Of a DNA stretch of 64,000 nt, positions 12,001 through 24,711 are shown in pieces. Numbering within the stretch: the stretch's first letter is position 1; each line of letters starts with the position of its first letter. The notes beneath the pieces were generated by a model. It did no database searches and had not been told where the DNA came from. It was given only the letters and a program-made list of their open reading frames with translations. The translations under genes were made by a program, and so were the position numbers. The stretch comes from Pyxicephalus adspersus (taxonomy: Eukaryota > Chordata > Amphibia > Anura > Pyxicephalidae), in NCBI RefSeq assembly GCF_032062135.1, contig NC_092860.1:69796569-69860568 (forward strand). Reading direction: 5' to 3'.

Positions 12001-14584
12001 AAGCAGACTGGTTTCTAATTCTGCTTTGCTAATGATGAATAGTACGTATGGTAAAAATTAATTGATGGCTGAAATTACAGAATGTTTTCAATGAAATGGT
12101 TATAGAATTTATTTTTTTTTACAAACTGTAGACATGTGATTTAGGCGTATTAGAATGTAACAGTTCTTAATTAAGTTTTTTGACAGAATAAAGTTCATTT
12201 AAAGCAGGTAGGTAAGTAATTGTACTGTTTGCATATGCTCCCTTCCAATTTTTTAAGTGTTACACTATGATCACAGTGCTAATTACCTGTTCAGGCAACA
12301 GCCAAACAGTGAAGACAGGTAAGTGTACAAAGTGCATTGTGCAAAAAAATACTGTAAATGAGACTACATTTTAAAAAAAATAGTCTAGTTATGTACTAGT
12401 TTAAAATTTACCCCAAAACAGCGAGCCCTACCCCTTTAAAGTATTTTTAGGCATTGTTTTATGTTTTTTTTTTTTTTTATTTCTATTAGTTTTTTTTTTG
12501 CTGTGTTTGGTTGGGGAGAAATAATTTCTAGTCTTTTAACAATTGTGCAAGAGAGGATATCCTCTCACTGGTTTGTCTTTGGAACAAAAACAAGTGTACC
12601 TAATGGTCGAGTTTACTTTACTTTCTTATACTTAAGTTGTAAAAATTCGGATTTTCTCACACTTGTTATCCTGCTCTTAAAAACTGGGGTTTTAAGAATT
12701 TCTTGTCTATCAAAAACAAAAGAAAAATGGTTCAGCTTTCCATATACTTTAGTGTTTGAATTATAGATTGTGTTGAGCTGAATAGGTAATATTTATGCTC
12801 CGTGAGTGCTTTACATTCTTTTTTTACAAATATAGAATAGCAACATCTAAAGTACTGTCATTTTCAACTCCTCTTCAAACTCCGATATTTTATATTTGGA
12901 TTCAGTTAATATTTTCAAACTCTCTTTTGATTGGGATCTTGTATTGTTTGGCTTTCTTGACAATACAGTGTATGCATAACATGCTGCTGTTTGTCTTCAA
13001 TTGCGTTTGCTGACCAGATTATGTCAGCTTTTCTCTCATTTGTACTCTCTGCACTCAGGTATATGTTGGCCCCATCTGAAGACTTGCACCACTCTGTACT
13101 GCATACTCTACTACTCCTATACTTTGCATGCTTTTTTGTCTTTCTTTTCTTTTTTTTTTCTTTTTTTTTTTTTATACTTCACTTTTTTTTCATTGTATGT
13201 TGGGTGTGCCTGAGGATTTGGTGGGGCCTCTGTGACTCTGTGTTTTGGATTATGGAAGTACCAAAAAATTATTAGCTTTTCCTAGTATCCCTATTTTTGT
13301 TTGCAGTCATCATTATTAATATAGCCTATTTCTAATCATTGATTGATCTTACATTTTAACTTTCAAATTTTATAAAAATATGTATGGATTACATTTATTT
13401 TATAACACATTTTTAAACCAATGCTTTTTGTTTGTAACAAATAACATTTTATTTATGTAGTTGAAGCAAATTCATAGGCTAATCCAAAAAAAAATATTTT
13501 TATAAAATTAAAAAAATTATAACTAGGAACAGAGTCACAAAAAAGGGGCTTCCTCAACCCTTCAATCCATGTTCTAACTTGCGAGGTCTGAAAACTGCAT
13601 CCACCTATCAGCAAGGGGGATGCACAGAACATGTCACTGTTACTGTCAAAGTTAATTCATCACTTTGTTTTATAATAAATAACCTCTTTTATTTTTCACA
13701 AAGGCTGTAGGACTACATGTATTGAAACACATTGTCACATATGCTATAGCTTAAAGCACTAAGTGGGTTCCCTGCCCCTAATTCCCTGATGCCTTTTTCT
13801 ACATCCACTATTATTGCGGGCATTTGCTAGCTGCCCTTTTGTTATACTCCTTTGCATTTTCTGTCTTTCCCTCCCTTCCCTTTTTGTCGTTTCCTTTTTT
13901 TGTTTTTGTTTGTTTTTTTTTTGTTTATTTTTTTTTCCTTTTTTATAAAGTACCTTCTTTTGCATGATGATTGTGTTTCTGAAAGCTGCATTTATCGATG
14001 AAACCGTGTCAGATTCTAAAGAGGCTTTGTTAGGGTTTTTACACCCCAAAACCACAAAAATTTCATTAGAGTTTCTCATTTCTGCTGCTGGTATGTGGTA
14101 TACCAAAATATGTTACCATTCTCATATATTATTACTATAAATGATTTGGCAGTTTTGTGAATATCAAAAGATATAGTATGAGCCAAGTCAAACTGACCTG
14201 AAATCTCTAGTCAAAACTTTATTTTGAAAAATATTTAAATAAAAAAATATTCATTGTTGATGGGGGATTTTAAAGTAATAGATATGGATACATTTGGTCA
14301 CTTAGATACAGCTGTCAAACCCCATACCTGTTAATAAAGATGAGAAATTCCTAATAAATTTTTGTGTATTATATGTGCTGTGATGGGTGTACTCCTGATA
14401 TATGGAACCCTTCTGGTATGAATAATGGCTTCATGTTTCTCTATTATCACTTTTTGTTTGTGTAGTAAGTTTTTATTTTTTTTTTTTACAGTGTTTACAT
14501 ATACCTATTTCTATTTTTATTTTATAATATGTGTTTTCTTTGATATTCAATCTTTTTATTTATTCTTGTTAATTTTATCTGCAG

Positions 14585-14854
14585 TTCGCCGCGTAGCTCC
14601 ACGTTTCTCCATTTTGCCTATGAGCCATGAAATTATGCCCGGGGGTAATGTAAATATAACTTGTGTTGCGGTTGGTTCACCCATGCCATATGTGAAATGG
14701 ATGATGGGCGCTGAAGATTTAACCCCAGAAGATGACATGCCTGTGGGGCGCAATGTTCTGGAGCTTACCAACGTCAAAGAGTCTGCTAACTACACTTGTG
14801 TTGCTATGTCAAGTCTTGGGGTTATTGAGTCTGTGGCTCAGATCACTGTTAAAT
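14585..14854 (+). CDS. ptprs: ptprs exon: third immunoglobulin domain
   Basis: This 270-bp exon encodes 90 residues of the third Ig-like domain of receptor tyrosine phosphatase sigma, a presynaptic and axonal cell-surface receptor. The acceptor is CTGCAG and the donor GTGAGT, both in phase 1. It has the Ig cysteine pair (residues 27 and 72), the core tryptophan (39, in VKWMMG), and two N-glycosylation sequons just before the cysteines (N-I-T at 24, N-Y-T at 69). The phrases [19 protein letters not shown] and [20 protein letters not shown] are characteristic of LAR-family receptors. Ser-Ile-Leu-Pro-Met-Ser-His is the sigma form rather than delta, recalled from knowledge of the family. The frame stays open upstream into the intron, but the homology starts exactly at the acceptor. 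Confidence 0.96.
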
Positions 14855-16068
14855 GTGAGTATTGCTTTCTTTATTAAGCTGTGGACAGGTACTGTAAATG
14901 TGTGTATAAAATTTACAAAAATGTATTAAAAGTTAATTTATTCGTATTTCTGGATCCTGGCAGTTTCCCAAATCCAGATACAAAGGACAGGTTGCACATG
15001 ACAAGTCTATATCAGCCTCAAAACTTTATTGGTGTAAGGTAAAACAAGGTGGTCACAGAACAGTGAAGCTTGGTCATAGAGTCTGAAATCCATCGTGTAC
15101 TTGTTCTGTGCTCAGCTTGGTTGGTCCAATAAAGTTTTGAGCTTGACATAGATTCATGGCATGTGGTGTGGCCTGTCATCTTTGTAGATCCCCTGTGGTG
15201 ACTGATAACACACATATTTTATGGTCATTTCGAGCAAAAAAAAGTGAGAGATTCTGTATATGGGCTTTTGACTTCTTCCTTACTTAAGCATAAGCTGTGC
15301 CCTTTCTGGTGCTTATTCCTTCCTCTGTCATTTAGCTTTAAATACCAGAACTTCACTACTACTTGAATAGTCACACCATTTGAAGCCATTTGTTCCAACT
15401 GTGTAATGATTATTTGTAAAACTGAGTGGACACCTGTAGGCTTTATTAAGATTTTTTAGATGTTAAAAGGTTTTGATTTTCCAATGAGTTTTATATGTCA
15501 ATTTATTCAATTTAGTTGTTGCATGGGAACATTTACATAGGTCTAAGGAAGCCCTAAGGAAACTCTATCAAAATAACATTACATGCATGTTTACCATACT
15601 TTACGTTCAGGCAGATACCGCTGATTTTCCAACACTTCTAGTGTGAGAGCTTACTACTGCCCTCTTTCCACATTTATTCCTATTGGCCATTTGCTATGGC
15701 ACCTCAGTGGCCAATAGGAAAGTCTAGGTCCAGGGCATAATTTTTTTACCTTTCAAAAATTTGATCTTTTTTTTTATTTTGATCTTTTTTTTAAAGACAT
15801 GGACCCGGAAACAAACAATTCTAGAATAGATTATTCTCATATTACAAAAAATAACTTCTATATAGCTGCGAAGTCTTGTAGAAATAAAATGTATTAGTGC
15901 AAAGCTACATTAGCCTATTTTGCTGCACACATTTGATAAGAAATCCCTTTCAGTATTCTTAGAATTTTCTTTGAGCTTGATACACCTGTTTTGTTTTTTT
16001 TTTTTCATTTCTTTTTCAACCTAACAAATGCTTGCTCAACTTATTTCTTTTGTTTACCCACTTTTCAG
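14855..16068 (+). other. ptprs: ptprs intron between Ig3 and FN1-2 exons
   Basis: A 1.2-kb phase-1 intron. It holds a short inverted-repeat element at 15014-15143 and otherwise AT-rich DNA, with T-runs near 15760-15800. It ends in a pyrimidine tract and TTTTCAG. No other feature was seen. Confidence 0.85.
15014..15143. repeat. Short inverted-repeat element (MITE-like)
   Basis: AGCCTCAAAACTTTATTGG at 15014-15032 is matched by its near-perfect complement CCAATAAAGTTTTGAGCT at 15126-15143, giving about 18-bp arms around a 93-bp centre. No target duplication was confirmed and no other copy was seen in the window. Confidence 0.5.
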
Positions 16069-16650
16069 CCCTTCCTAAAGCGCCTGGGACTCCTGTGGTT
16101 ACAGAGACCACAGCTACAAGTATAACAATCACATGGGACTCTGGCAATCCTGATCCTGTGTCCTACTATGTTATAGAATACAAGTCTAAAACACAGGATG
16201 GGCCATATCAAATCAAGGAGGATATCACAACTACAAGATACAGCATTGGTGGACTCAGTCCTAACTCTGAATATGAAATATGGGTATCAGCAGTTAACTC
16301 TATTGGCCAAGGACCCCCTAGTGAACCTGTAGTGACACGCACTGGAGAGCAGGCTCCTGCTAGTGCCCCTCGAAATGTACAGGCTCGAATGCTTACCTCT
16401 ACTACAATGATAATTCAGTGGGAAGAACCTGTGGAACCAAATGGACAAATAAGAGGATATCGTGTTTACTATACTATGGAACCTGACCAACCAGTCAGCA
16501 ACTGGTTAAAATATAATGTGGATCATACCCTTTTAACCACTATAGGAAATTTACTGGAACATGAAACCTATACTGTCAGAGTCTTGGCTTTTACATCTGT
16601 AGGTGATGGTCCACTCTCTGATCCCATTCAAGTGAAAACTCAACAAGGTG
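16069..16650 (+). CDS. ptprs: ptprs exon: fibronectin type III domains 1 and 2
   Basis: This 582-bp exon (194 codons, phase 1 at both ends) encodes the first two fibronectin type III repeats that follow the Ig domains of RPTP-sigma. FN1 covers about residues 1-95. It has the core Trp 23 in [12 protein letters not shown], then [19 protein letters not shown] and the [11 protein letters not shown] turn. FN2 covers about 96-194, starting [13 protein letters not shown], with [16 protein letters not shown] and [20 protein letters not shown]. The phrase [17 protein letters not shown] is nearly identical to mammalian sigma and differs from delta and LAR, which supports the paralogue call. The acceptor is CTTTTCAG and the donor GTAAGT. 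These repeats act as a stalk and contain no catalytic residues. Confidence 0.97.
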
Positions 16651-17822
16651 GTAAGTGGCTTTTTCTGAATACCAGTAACAGTATACTTTATTTAAAGGTA
16701 AACTCTGGAAGTTGCAAAATAAATTTTTATTTTTGTTTTCTTTCACGTTTTAACACATACTTATGTTAGCTGTATATTGTAAAGGATCAGATACAAATAG
16801 CAAGTATCCCCCAAATGGGATTTCATAGTGTTTTAATGCTTTGCATTTTTCTTTGATACATTTTATTCTGAAATTAATGAAAATGCATCCAAATGTATGT
16901 CAGTGTGAGTGTATATTATGGCACACAGCAGCCCGCATCAATAAGTATGGTTATCTCTTCTGTGAAAAACAAACTTACCTGCCTGATTGCTATCTTCTTT
17001 AAAAAAAAAAAAAAAAAGGAGATGGCTGGGATCTGCCCCTGGGGGTGATGGGACTAAATGCACCCCTGTGCATGAGTGGAAGTTATGCCATCTCTGCCCA
17101 GCAAATCAAGATCAGAAAAATATCAGCCAAAGATCAGAAGCTGGACTGAATTGGGGACGGGTGTATGTTCATAAAATTGTGAACAGGCACAAAAAGTTAT
17201 TTTGTTGTGGAAGGGACATTGCCTGTCCCTTCTGCAATAAAGGAACTTCTGAGCTCTTTTGAAAATCATTTTTATGTGCATTTGACCTGTAGTTTACCTC
17301 CTCTAAACCTGCTTTAAGTGGGTTTTCCAATTATATATATTTGTACAAGAAAGGAAACTCAATTAAAGCAAACAAAAGTCCATCAGCACTGGTCCTAGGG
17401 GAATCCCTGGAAGTGATTCTTTATGCATTGATTTCTAGATTAGTGTGTTTTAGCAAATACTGCTAGCTACAATGCAAAATGTTTTATTATCAGTCAGAAG
17501 CAATGAATTGCAATGTATTTTTCATACTGCACTTTTAAAATGTGAGCATGCTTACTAATATTTAGACAATATTACTTCTGTGCATCTCCAACATGACAAT
17601 TTTTTTCCGCTCTGGGAAGAGTGATGAGTGAAGAGTTAGGATCTAAATGTTTTTTTCTGTTGGAAAAATTTGCACTCTGTTCTTGCAACATTATCAGCAG
17701 TACATAACGTTAAAGGAGACACCCAACACAGCCATAAAAACTAAAAGACTAAAATGGGTAAATCACAAAATGATTTGATTGTGTGTTTTTTTGTTTTGTT
17801 TTTTTCAATTAATACTATGTAG
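16651..17822 (+). other. ptprs: ptprs intron between FN1-2 and FN3
   Basis: A 1.17-kb phase-1 intron. It contains an A-run of about 16 at 17000-17016 followed by about 230 bp of more GC-rich sequence ending near 17255, which may be an old repeat with an A-tract. I could not assign it to a family. The intron ends in a T-rich tract with ATGTAG. Confidence 0.8.
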
Positions 17823-17956
17823 TCCCTGGACAGCCAATGAATTTCAGAGCTGAAGCCAAATCAGAAACCAGCATTAGTCTCACCTGGAGTCCTCCACGCC
17901 AGGACAGTATTGTGAAGTATGAAGTCATTTATAAAGAAGGAGAGAAAGGGCCCGAG
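17823..17956 (+). CDS. ptprs: ptprs exon: N-terminal half of fibronectin domain 3
   Basis: This 134-bp exon starts in phase 1 (completing a Val codon) and ends in phase 0 at a Glu codon before GTAGGT. It encodes [17 protein letters not shown], the domain core [12 protein letters not shown] with its Trp, then [14 protein letters not shown], the first four strands of FN3. Together with the next exon it gives 93 codons, one complete FN3 repeat. The split of one FN domain over two exons with a phase-0 intron matches LAR-family gene structure. Confidence 0.95.
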
Positions 17957-19006
17957 GTAGGTAGAGAATGCATAAAAAAACTCTTGCATAGAGCATGGCT
18001 CTAGGTATAACAAGTGCTGAATTTAGAAAAAGTGCATGGTGTACAATAGATATATATGATAAGCTATTAATTAGAGATGATAAAAATGTCACATTATCAC
18101 TAAATTGGAATAATTAGTATTGACAAAAAGTGCTCAAGTGGACCTAGCGTCAGTATATTTTTTCACATTAAGTATATTGAAAGCATATCTTGAGGTATCA
18201 AAGTAATGTGTAAATGTTATACTTGTTTTTATGTACTCCCTATTTTAGAGATCCTAGTACTTCCCTTGGCAATGTTTTTTTTTAACAAGTAGTTAATATT
18301 AAAAAAAATATCCACACTTATTTAATAACTACATTATTTAAAAATGTTAATAAAAACATACTATTCAACAGTCTCTTACAGAACATTACATTTTACCATG
18401 GGATCTTTAAAAATTACAACTAAGCTAAAAATGTATTAGTTTACAAAGAATTTAACAAAATTTTGTGGGCCTTGGGAGCAAAAACTAGATAATTATATTT
18501 GGGGGTAAAAAAATGAACCTATCCTGTGTGAAAGTTTTCTTACCGTTTTTGCGAGTAGCTGTGCACTAAGCACTTTACTAAAATGACAAATTGAATAGTC
18601 TTCTCACCTCATTGAGCAGCATTTACATGCCACCAACAGCAAAGGGTGGTTCGTGGCTTTACTCCAAACAGATTAACTGAAAATGCTCTATTACATAGCA
18701 TACTGATATTCCTGCCTAATTTGGTCAATCATGACCTTTATTATATGTAAATTTATTTTCTCTTTAATACATTCTTCACTTTAACAGAGTGGAAATGCGG
18801 GAAAACAAGAAACATACTGCAAAAAAGAGGAAAGCCCCCAAATTTTTAACACAGAAAACAATGTTTTCTAACTTTAAGTTTTAGGCTTAAAAGCAGTTTT
18901 TGCAGTTTAAAAACGCTTGTAAAAAACAGGTAACATTGCACCAAATAGGTCAGTTCATTAATGAAAAAGAAGAGTGTATAGCCACCCACCCCAAAGGTTG
19001 GCAAGA

Positions 19007-19155
19007 GCCTCTTCCCCACAACCTGACCAGTGTTGTGGGGTCTATAGAAGAGGGGCTGATTTGGAAATATGGAAGTCCTCATTATTTAGGGCTCCCCCAG
19101 ATGTCTGCCCGCACACCCTGGGGAATGGGTACAGGTGAACCCCTTACCCATTCCA
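19007..19155. repeat. Two adjacent short hairpins in a GC-richer block
   Basis: CCTCTTCCCCACAAC is followed by GTTGTGGGG and GAAGAGG (19010-19053), an imperfect hairpin with a bulge. GGAATGGGTA at 19122 pairs with TACCCATTCC at 19146-19155. The placement suggests the edge of a degraded repeat, but no family was recognised. Confidence 0.4.
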
Positions 19156-21139
19156 TAAAAAGGTTAAATAAGTCCATAGTAATAATGACACTACTTTATT
19201 ATTCTTGTTTTAACCAGAACTTTTGTTTTTTGACAATAACTTTGCAGGGTCCAGTGAGTCTCAGAGATCTGGCTATGTTCCATGACGGACCCATATATTT
19301 ATTTTTTCTTACTGCAGGGCTGAACGTAGCCTTACTGCTGCCTCCCAGAGGATGCTAACATTTGTAGGTCAACCCAGGTTAACACCACCTACTACCAGCA
19401 TGCCCTAATTTTTTGGCTTGAATTTTTACAGGAGGATGAACGTCTTGTTGGCCAGCTTTTTTATTAATTTTTGCAGTTATTTGGGCAACCATAATTTAGA
19501 CGTAAGAACATTGCACCGCTGGACACCTAAATTGCTCTTAAGTACTGGGATAGTACTGGGACAGTGTTTAGACCTGGCTTGATCATGAAGCATTTTTCAG
19601 GTCCAGAGCCACTAACACTGCCTTTGAGATCATTTGGGACCTTTTGCTGTTCCTCTGCCCTCCTCATATTCCAGAAGGAGTAAAGCTGAGGGATTTAGCA
19701 CCATTGTCATCCCCTAGGTGTAGTATTTCAACAACACCTTATTGCTTTAGCCATTTAGCATTAAGAAAGCCACACTGCTCTTACCCTGCAAAACCACAAA
19801 CAACTCTATTATTAGGCCCATTTCTATTGGCCACCTACTGTCATACAATCATCTCTAGCCATTTGACTCATCTGCTGCCAACTGGCAAAGGTTGTTGAGA
19901 GTATAAAAGGCCTTGGCTTGCACCCTGAACTTTGCTTCTCTACCTGAATGCAGTCACAATATGTCTGCTCCATGACACCGAAGGGGAATTTCTGCTGTCA
20001 CCCTGGCTCACACTCTCCTGATGGTTACAACACTAGCATTCCATTTCTTTCTGAGGGTTATGACACTGTGGGAAAATCTTCAGACACTGCTGTAGCTTTA
20101 AATGTAATTGAGTCACTGGCTTGGCTTGCTGAGGCTTTTTACATGACCCAACAAAGCCCAATGGGGTGTTTAGCTTTGTTTTATGCAGACCCCAAAGTTT
20201 CTAATCATTGGTCAATTTCTTCTTCCAGCAGATTCTGTTTTAAATCTCCCATTGGTCATAGTGACATTGGATTTCTTTTTATTGTAATTGTGAGATATAG
20301 ACTATTGCAATTTAGATTGAGTACCTTTTCAGAAATCTCCCAGAACGTTCTCTCATTGTCCTTTGGAATTATCAAATCTTAAGACCAAACAGCTTATTGT
20401 TGATGTTTTTTTTGGGACTTCTCATCTGATTTATTATATGGCTTTTGTGTTCAATGTGCATGTTTAAAATTCAATGGCTATGGCACTGATCTCTGGATCT
20501 TGTCCCATTTAGGCTTTTAGGGTCAGCTCTGAAATAATTTTGCCACTGGCAGGCTGGGTACACCACATCCTCAGTGGAAGATAATTAAGAGAATCCAGAG
20601 AATTCCTAATATTTACTCTCCTTACGTTATTCTCCTACACATGACACATGAATCATCACCACAAGGGGCAAGGTCACCCATCCTCTTTGGGGGTTCCAAG
20701 GTGGTTTATTCAATCCAACACACTGGTGGAGAAACTGTGATGGATTTGGGTTGGTTCTGATACTTGTTTCTCTGTGTTATTACACCTTTTGGGTGCAGAA
20801 TATGTTGTTGTAGGGTTAAACCTATCTTGTGTCTTCTCTCCCTAGATCTTTTTGGTTCTGTGGATGGGATTTTTGCAAATGGCCTTTTAAAAAAATTCTA
20901 TCCCACAGGTTTCTAAGAGTAACTGAAAACTAGTGGATTTTCTCTAGTTATATTTCTTTTCATATAGACAGTTGTATCCATCCTGTGTAATCACAGGCCC
21001 ATAATCCGCTTTCTTCTGTTGTGGATCAAGTCAGTGGTTCCTGTGGTTGGTGATAATTACTTTAAAACATGCAACTCCTTACTATTCTGGGAAAGTTTTG
21101 CATTAAAATTTGTCGTAACTATAGGACGGATACACCCTA

Positions 21140-21700
21140 AAGTCTCAGATGGTGCCCAGGTTAGAGGCTGAAATTGTAAATGCAGCATTGTTGGATTCCC
21201 CTCCAGGAATGTTACTCTTTGAGTATTACTCTTTTTCCCTAACAGATGCTGGTATTTCCTTGGTGTTTCACTTTTCGTCCTGCTCTAATGTGCGTCACAG
21301 GTACTCTACTGATTGTAATATATTGGAGAAGGAGGTTTCTCCTCCTGTTTTGATTATACACGGTTTGGTTCAGTCTAATCAGAGTGGTGTTTGTGATCCT
21401 TTGTTACTGATTACTACAAGATCAATTCATGTTCGCCTGGTTCTTCCTCAGGATGATTTGGGGATTTCCTTTCCGCAGCTGGGCATTGATGAAAGCTTGA
21501 ACTTTGTGGAATATGATTCCCAGGCCTTATAGTATTCTTCAATGTGCTATTCTTCTTGTCCTGTTCTTAATTGGAGTTTTAAACCTCCCTTGTTTGTGGA
21601 GACCTCTGCTTCCCCCTTTTTGGTCTCGGGCAAGTCTCAGGATCAGTGGGGTCTCTAATTTCTAATTTTAGGAAACTAGGGTTTGGACAACCAGACTTGC
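21140..21700 (+). repeat. Unclassified dispersed repeat, copy 2 (partner near 3.0 kb)
   Basis: An open stretch of 127 codons (21149-21532) is followed by a second frame reading CPVLNWSFKPPLFVETS, which matches CPVLSSNFAPPLSVEAS near 3.03 kb. At DNA level both share runs such as ACCTCCCTT and TCTGCTT. This looks like a coding relic of a mobile element. I do not recognise a named domain in it. Confidence 0.35.
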
Positions 21701-23355
21701 TGCTGTCCATTTGTTGTAAGTTCTCACTTTACCTATATGGTAAATTAGTTTTAGCCTTTCACTCTTAATGCTTTTTCAGTGACAAAATCATGTTGAGAGG
21801 AATATTGTGGACTTTCATGCTTTTTACTCTATGATGCCCAAGAATCTGCCTTTATACAACAGTGTGTTGATCTATCCTTATCCCTGTCTTGGATATTACA
21901 TGGTTCTGTTGACAGTCCTACAGACAGTTCTTGGGTGTATGGAAGGTGTTGCTTTGCAACACCAAACATTTGTACCACATACACTAAGTGCCCATTATGG
22001 CAAAACCCTGAGCTCCGCCAATGGATTGATTTCCACTTTAAAGGATCTAAACAAAACATTCTACATTTTTGGATTGTGTTTCTCTGTAAACACAAGTACA
22101 GGTGCTGATGACAACGATTCATGTTTTATTTATGTCTGGTCTGCATGAGCATATTTTTATGAAAATTATTAAAGACTAGGGTACTTGCTTACTTGACATG
22201 CAAATATTTTAACCTTCATAGAAACCACCTCAAAGCTCTTTTTTCCCCTCCCACCCAAGCTATACGAGGACGCAGCATGATAAATTGAAATGGGAAGGAT
22301 ATACTTTTTGTGAACAATCTAGCTAAACACAACCATATATTGCAGCAATCTAATAACTAGGAAAATATTTTGTTTTGTTTTTTTTTCATTCATGATTAAT
22401 ATCTTTGTACACTTCTGTGCATGGTCTTATGTGTGATCATGGCTAAGCTTCTGCCAATACTTTTTACTTTAAACTTTGTTTTTCTAATTTTTTTTGTATC
22501 AAGTTTTTTTTCTGCTTTATTTAGGTGGGTGGCAATACTGTTGCCAATGCAAAATTATAATCAAGGCTGGCAGGTATTTTTTCAGTATTGCAACACTTTA
22601 AAAACAACAAACTGCACACACAAATAGATGGTTATCATTGGGAGCCTGTCATCCAGAAATAATCTATACAGTGAACTAGATTTACTGACACTTTAGTAAG
22701 TAGACTTGCCAGTTATGTATGGTTATTCTAATGTTGGCAGTGTGCTTTTTCTTTAAAAAATAAAATTCACTTGACCTGTTTGGAGTTCTGCCATTTTTTT
22801 TAAATTGTTTTTTTATTCAGATTTTTCAAACATAAAGGACATATACAAACAACATTGAGCTATGAAAAAGAAAACACAGGTAAAAAAAAAAAGTAAACAT
22901 CCTGTACAGTGGTATCAAGTCCGTGCTCAAAGCAAGCAAATCACCTGAGGAAAGCTAAGCAATAAATACATTTGTAAATTCTGAGGATGAATCACCAACT
23001 GGGCTAGAGTAGGACCTGAGAGTATAACTAGCAACAGGAAAGTCAAGGGAGCATATAAAAAAGACAAAACGTTGAAAAAAAGAGAGGGGGTTCAGCCATA
23101 TTTTAAACTGTAGATGCTTCACTAAAAGTATGCAAACAAATTGTGGATGGTGAATTCAGTCCACACACTTTGTATGCATATGCAGTCATGCTGTTGATTT
23201 AAAAATGTACTTTTGACTCCTTTTAAATACTTTGCATTGTTTTAAAAGAAGAAACATTATTAAAAAAATAGTTATTGTTTAGTCAGTGAAAAATGTTACC
23301 TCCTATTTAGTTTACGAGAAAGAACTTTAATCAACTAATAATATATTTTTCACAG

Positions 23356-23500
23356 ATCAAAAAAGCCTTTGACCCAACAACATCATATTTAGTGGAAGGT
23401 TTAAAGCCAAATACAGAATATATTTTTCGCCTAGCAGCTAGGTCTCTGCAAGGCCAGGGTGCTTGGACGTCAGATGTTAAAGAGAGAACAATGCAATCTA
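23356..23500 (+). CDS. ptprs: ptprs exon: C-terminal half of fibronectin domain 3
   Basis: This 145-bp exon starts in phase 0 after TTTTTCACAG and ends in phase 1 before GTAAGT. It encodes [18 protein letters not shown], then [15 protein letters not shown] and a tail ending ERTMQS. The L-P-T-Y turn and the F-R-L-A-A-R strand are standard FN type III features. It joins in frame to the 17823-17956 exon and to the FN4 exon through a split Lys codon. In mammals the next exons (FN4 onward) are optional, so this exon's donor is expected to be an alternative-splicing branch point. Confidence 0.95.
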
Positions 23501-24711
23501 GTAAGTATATTATATCATTTTTATTCTTTTTATATCAGCAGGAACTTTGTGTACTAGAACTGTGTTCATTGCAATTCAAAAATGCATTATTAATCGCACT
23601 GCTAACACTCTAATCCCTGTAACTGCATTTGCAGTTATTTGTCATTGGTGTATTTTTTTCATCTTTTTTAATGCATTAAATGTATCTACTATGCAGGTAT
23701 ATAACTACAACCGATTATATTTGTTCATACTGATTTTGTTTTTAAAGTGTTTACAGTAACTTTTAGTTAACAAACAAGACTATCACAGCATTGCATATTA
23801 GACATTCACAGGTCCAGGTCATAAAGCTGTTAACTGTAAAAACCTAATGATTTTGACCTAATGACCTTTATTGTGTTTTCAATTGAAATGTTATATTGTT
23901 TAGTTTAAAATGGTTAATATGGTTATAATGCTTAAATCCCCTCAATTATAACATCGAAATTTGATTTTACACACCAGTATGAAATTCTCTATTTTCACTG
24001 AAGTGTATATGTACATATTGTTCCCAGTATGCTACTAACAGATACAGTGAAAATGAAGAAGAGCTAAACATATATGCTTACAGCTGGTGACATTTAACAG
24101 CATCTAACTGGCAAAGTAAATACACCTCTGTGACATAACCAACACCACTCCCCTTACACTCAAGCATTGAGGAGAGATAGAATGCCACACTATTGTGTGA
24201 AAGCAAGTCTCCAAATTCAAATATCATTTGAATCCTTCTGACTGAAAGTACATGGTGTTTAAATTTATTTAGCAATGAATGAGATAAAATCCCTGATTAA
24301 CCTACATATGTGATGTGACTGTTGGGGTCAGCCAGTTGTTCTGATTTTATGACTTTAGTTTCAAAGCACTTTGTTAATAGCAGACGCTTTTAAGGGAAGA
24401 TGTATGTGCTTGCACCATATTCTGGTGTCTTAGGGGTTTTGAATATTAAAATATAAATAGACTGGCCATTTCTTACATTGGGAAAAGGTAGAGAATGCCT
24501 TCATGGGTTAAGGGTCTTTGGTGTCCAGGAACCAGACAAAAGTTAGCAGTTTTCAGGTAGAGGATCAAGACTTTAAGTGGTAAAAGTGTCCTAAATTAGT
24601 GCAGAATTGTAGCTATAGATAAAAAGGCAAATGTCAGGCAGACATGTGCCCATGTGAGACAAAAAAGCAGGAGGAATTGATTGCCATAGAAAAGGCAGAT
24701 GTTCACTCTTT

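Larger units (their letters stand above)
1..14584 (+). other. ptprs: Intron of ptprs upstream of the Ig3 exon (partial)
   Basis: No exon of ptprs or of another host gene could be read here on either strand. The stretch is AT-rich intronic DNA. Recognisable contents are an L1 reverse-transcriptase relic at about 1.38-2.0 kb, a SINE head at 4.14-4.26 kb, and a long, interrupted L1 from about 4.7 to 11.7 kb. A block around 2.7-3.4 kb resembles one at 21.5 kb. The stretches 1-1380, 2005-2700, 3400-4140 and 11710-14584 show only low-complexity runs, notably T-rich tracts at 13140-13200 and 13890-13950, with no feature I can name. The intron ends in a pyrimidine-rich tract and CTGCAG at 14579-14584. 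The two earlier Ig exons must lie left of the window. Confidence 0.8.
17957..23355 (+). other. ptprs: ptprs intron inside FN3
   Basis: A 5.4-kb phase-0 intron. Two small inverted repeats lie at 19007-19056 and 19122-19155, in a more GC-rich block (18.97-19.37 kb) that may be an old repeat. The stretch 19.6-22.2 kb is less AT-rich than its surroundings and contains the partner of the 3.0-kb repeat at about 21.55 kb. A TATA-like GTATAAAAGG at 19900 might belong to a decayed LTR, but I could not find a second LTR. The rest, including 18-18.9 kb and 22.2-23.35 kb, shows only AT-rich DNA. Confidence 0.7.

Noticed and set aside
13140..13200. T-rich tract with several long hydrophobic frames as small membrane proteins
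   Set aside because: Poly-Phe translations of low-complexity T runs, with no support for coding.
13573..13584. Possible 12-bp microexon (meB-type, Glu-Leu-Arg-Glu) before Ig3, from AACTTGCGAG followed by GT
   Set aside because: There is no AG acceptor immediately before it, the length is wrong for a 12-bp exon, and the surroundings have no pyrimidine tract.
14425..14584. Open frame continuing upstream of the Ig3 exon with a Met at 14425
   Set aside because: It is a hydrophobic, T-rich translation of the pyrimidine tract. Homology starts exactly at the CTGCAG acceptor.
19895..19912. TATA-like box (GTATAAAAGG) as a promoter or LTR
   Set aside because: No second LTR, primer-binding site or nearby coding region was found. 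A single TATA-like match is expected by chance in AT-rich DNA.
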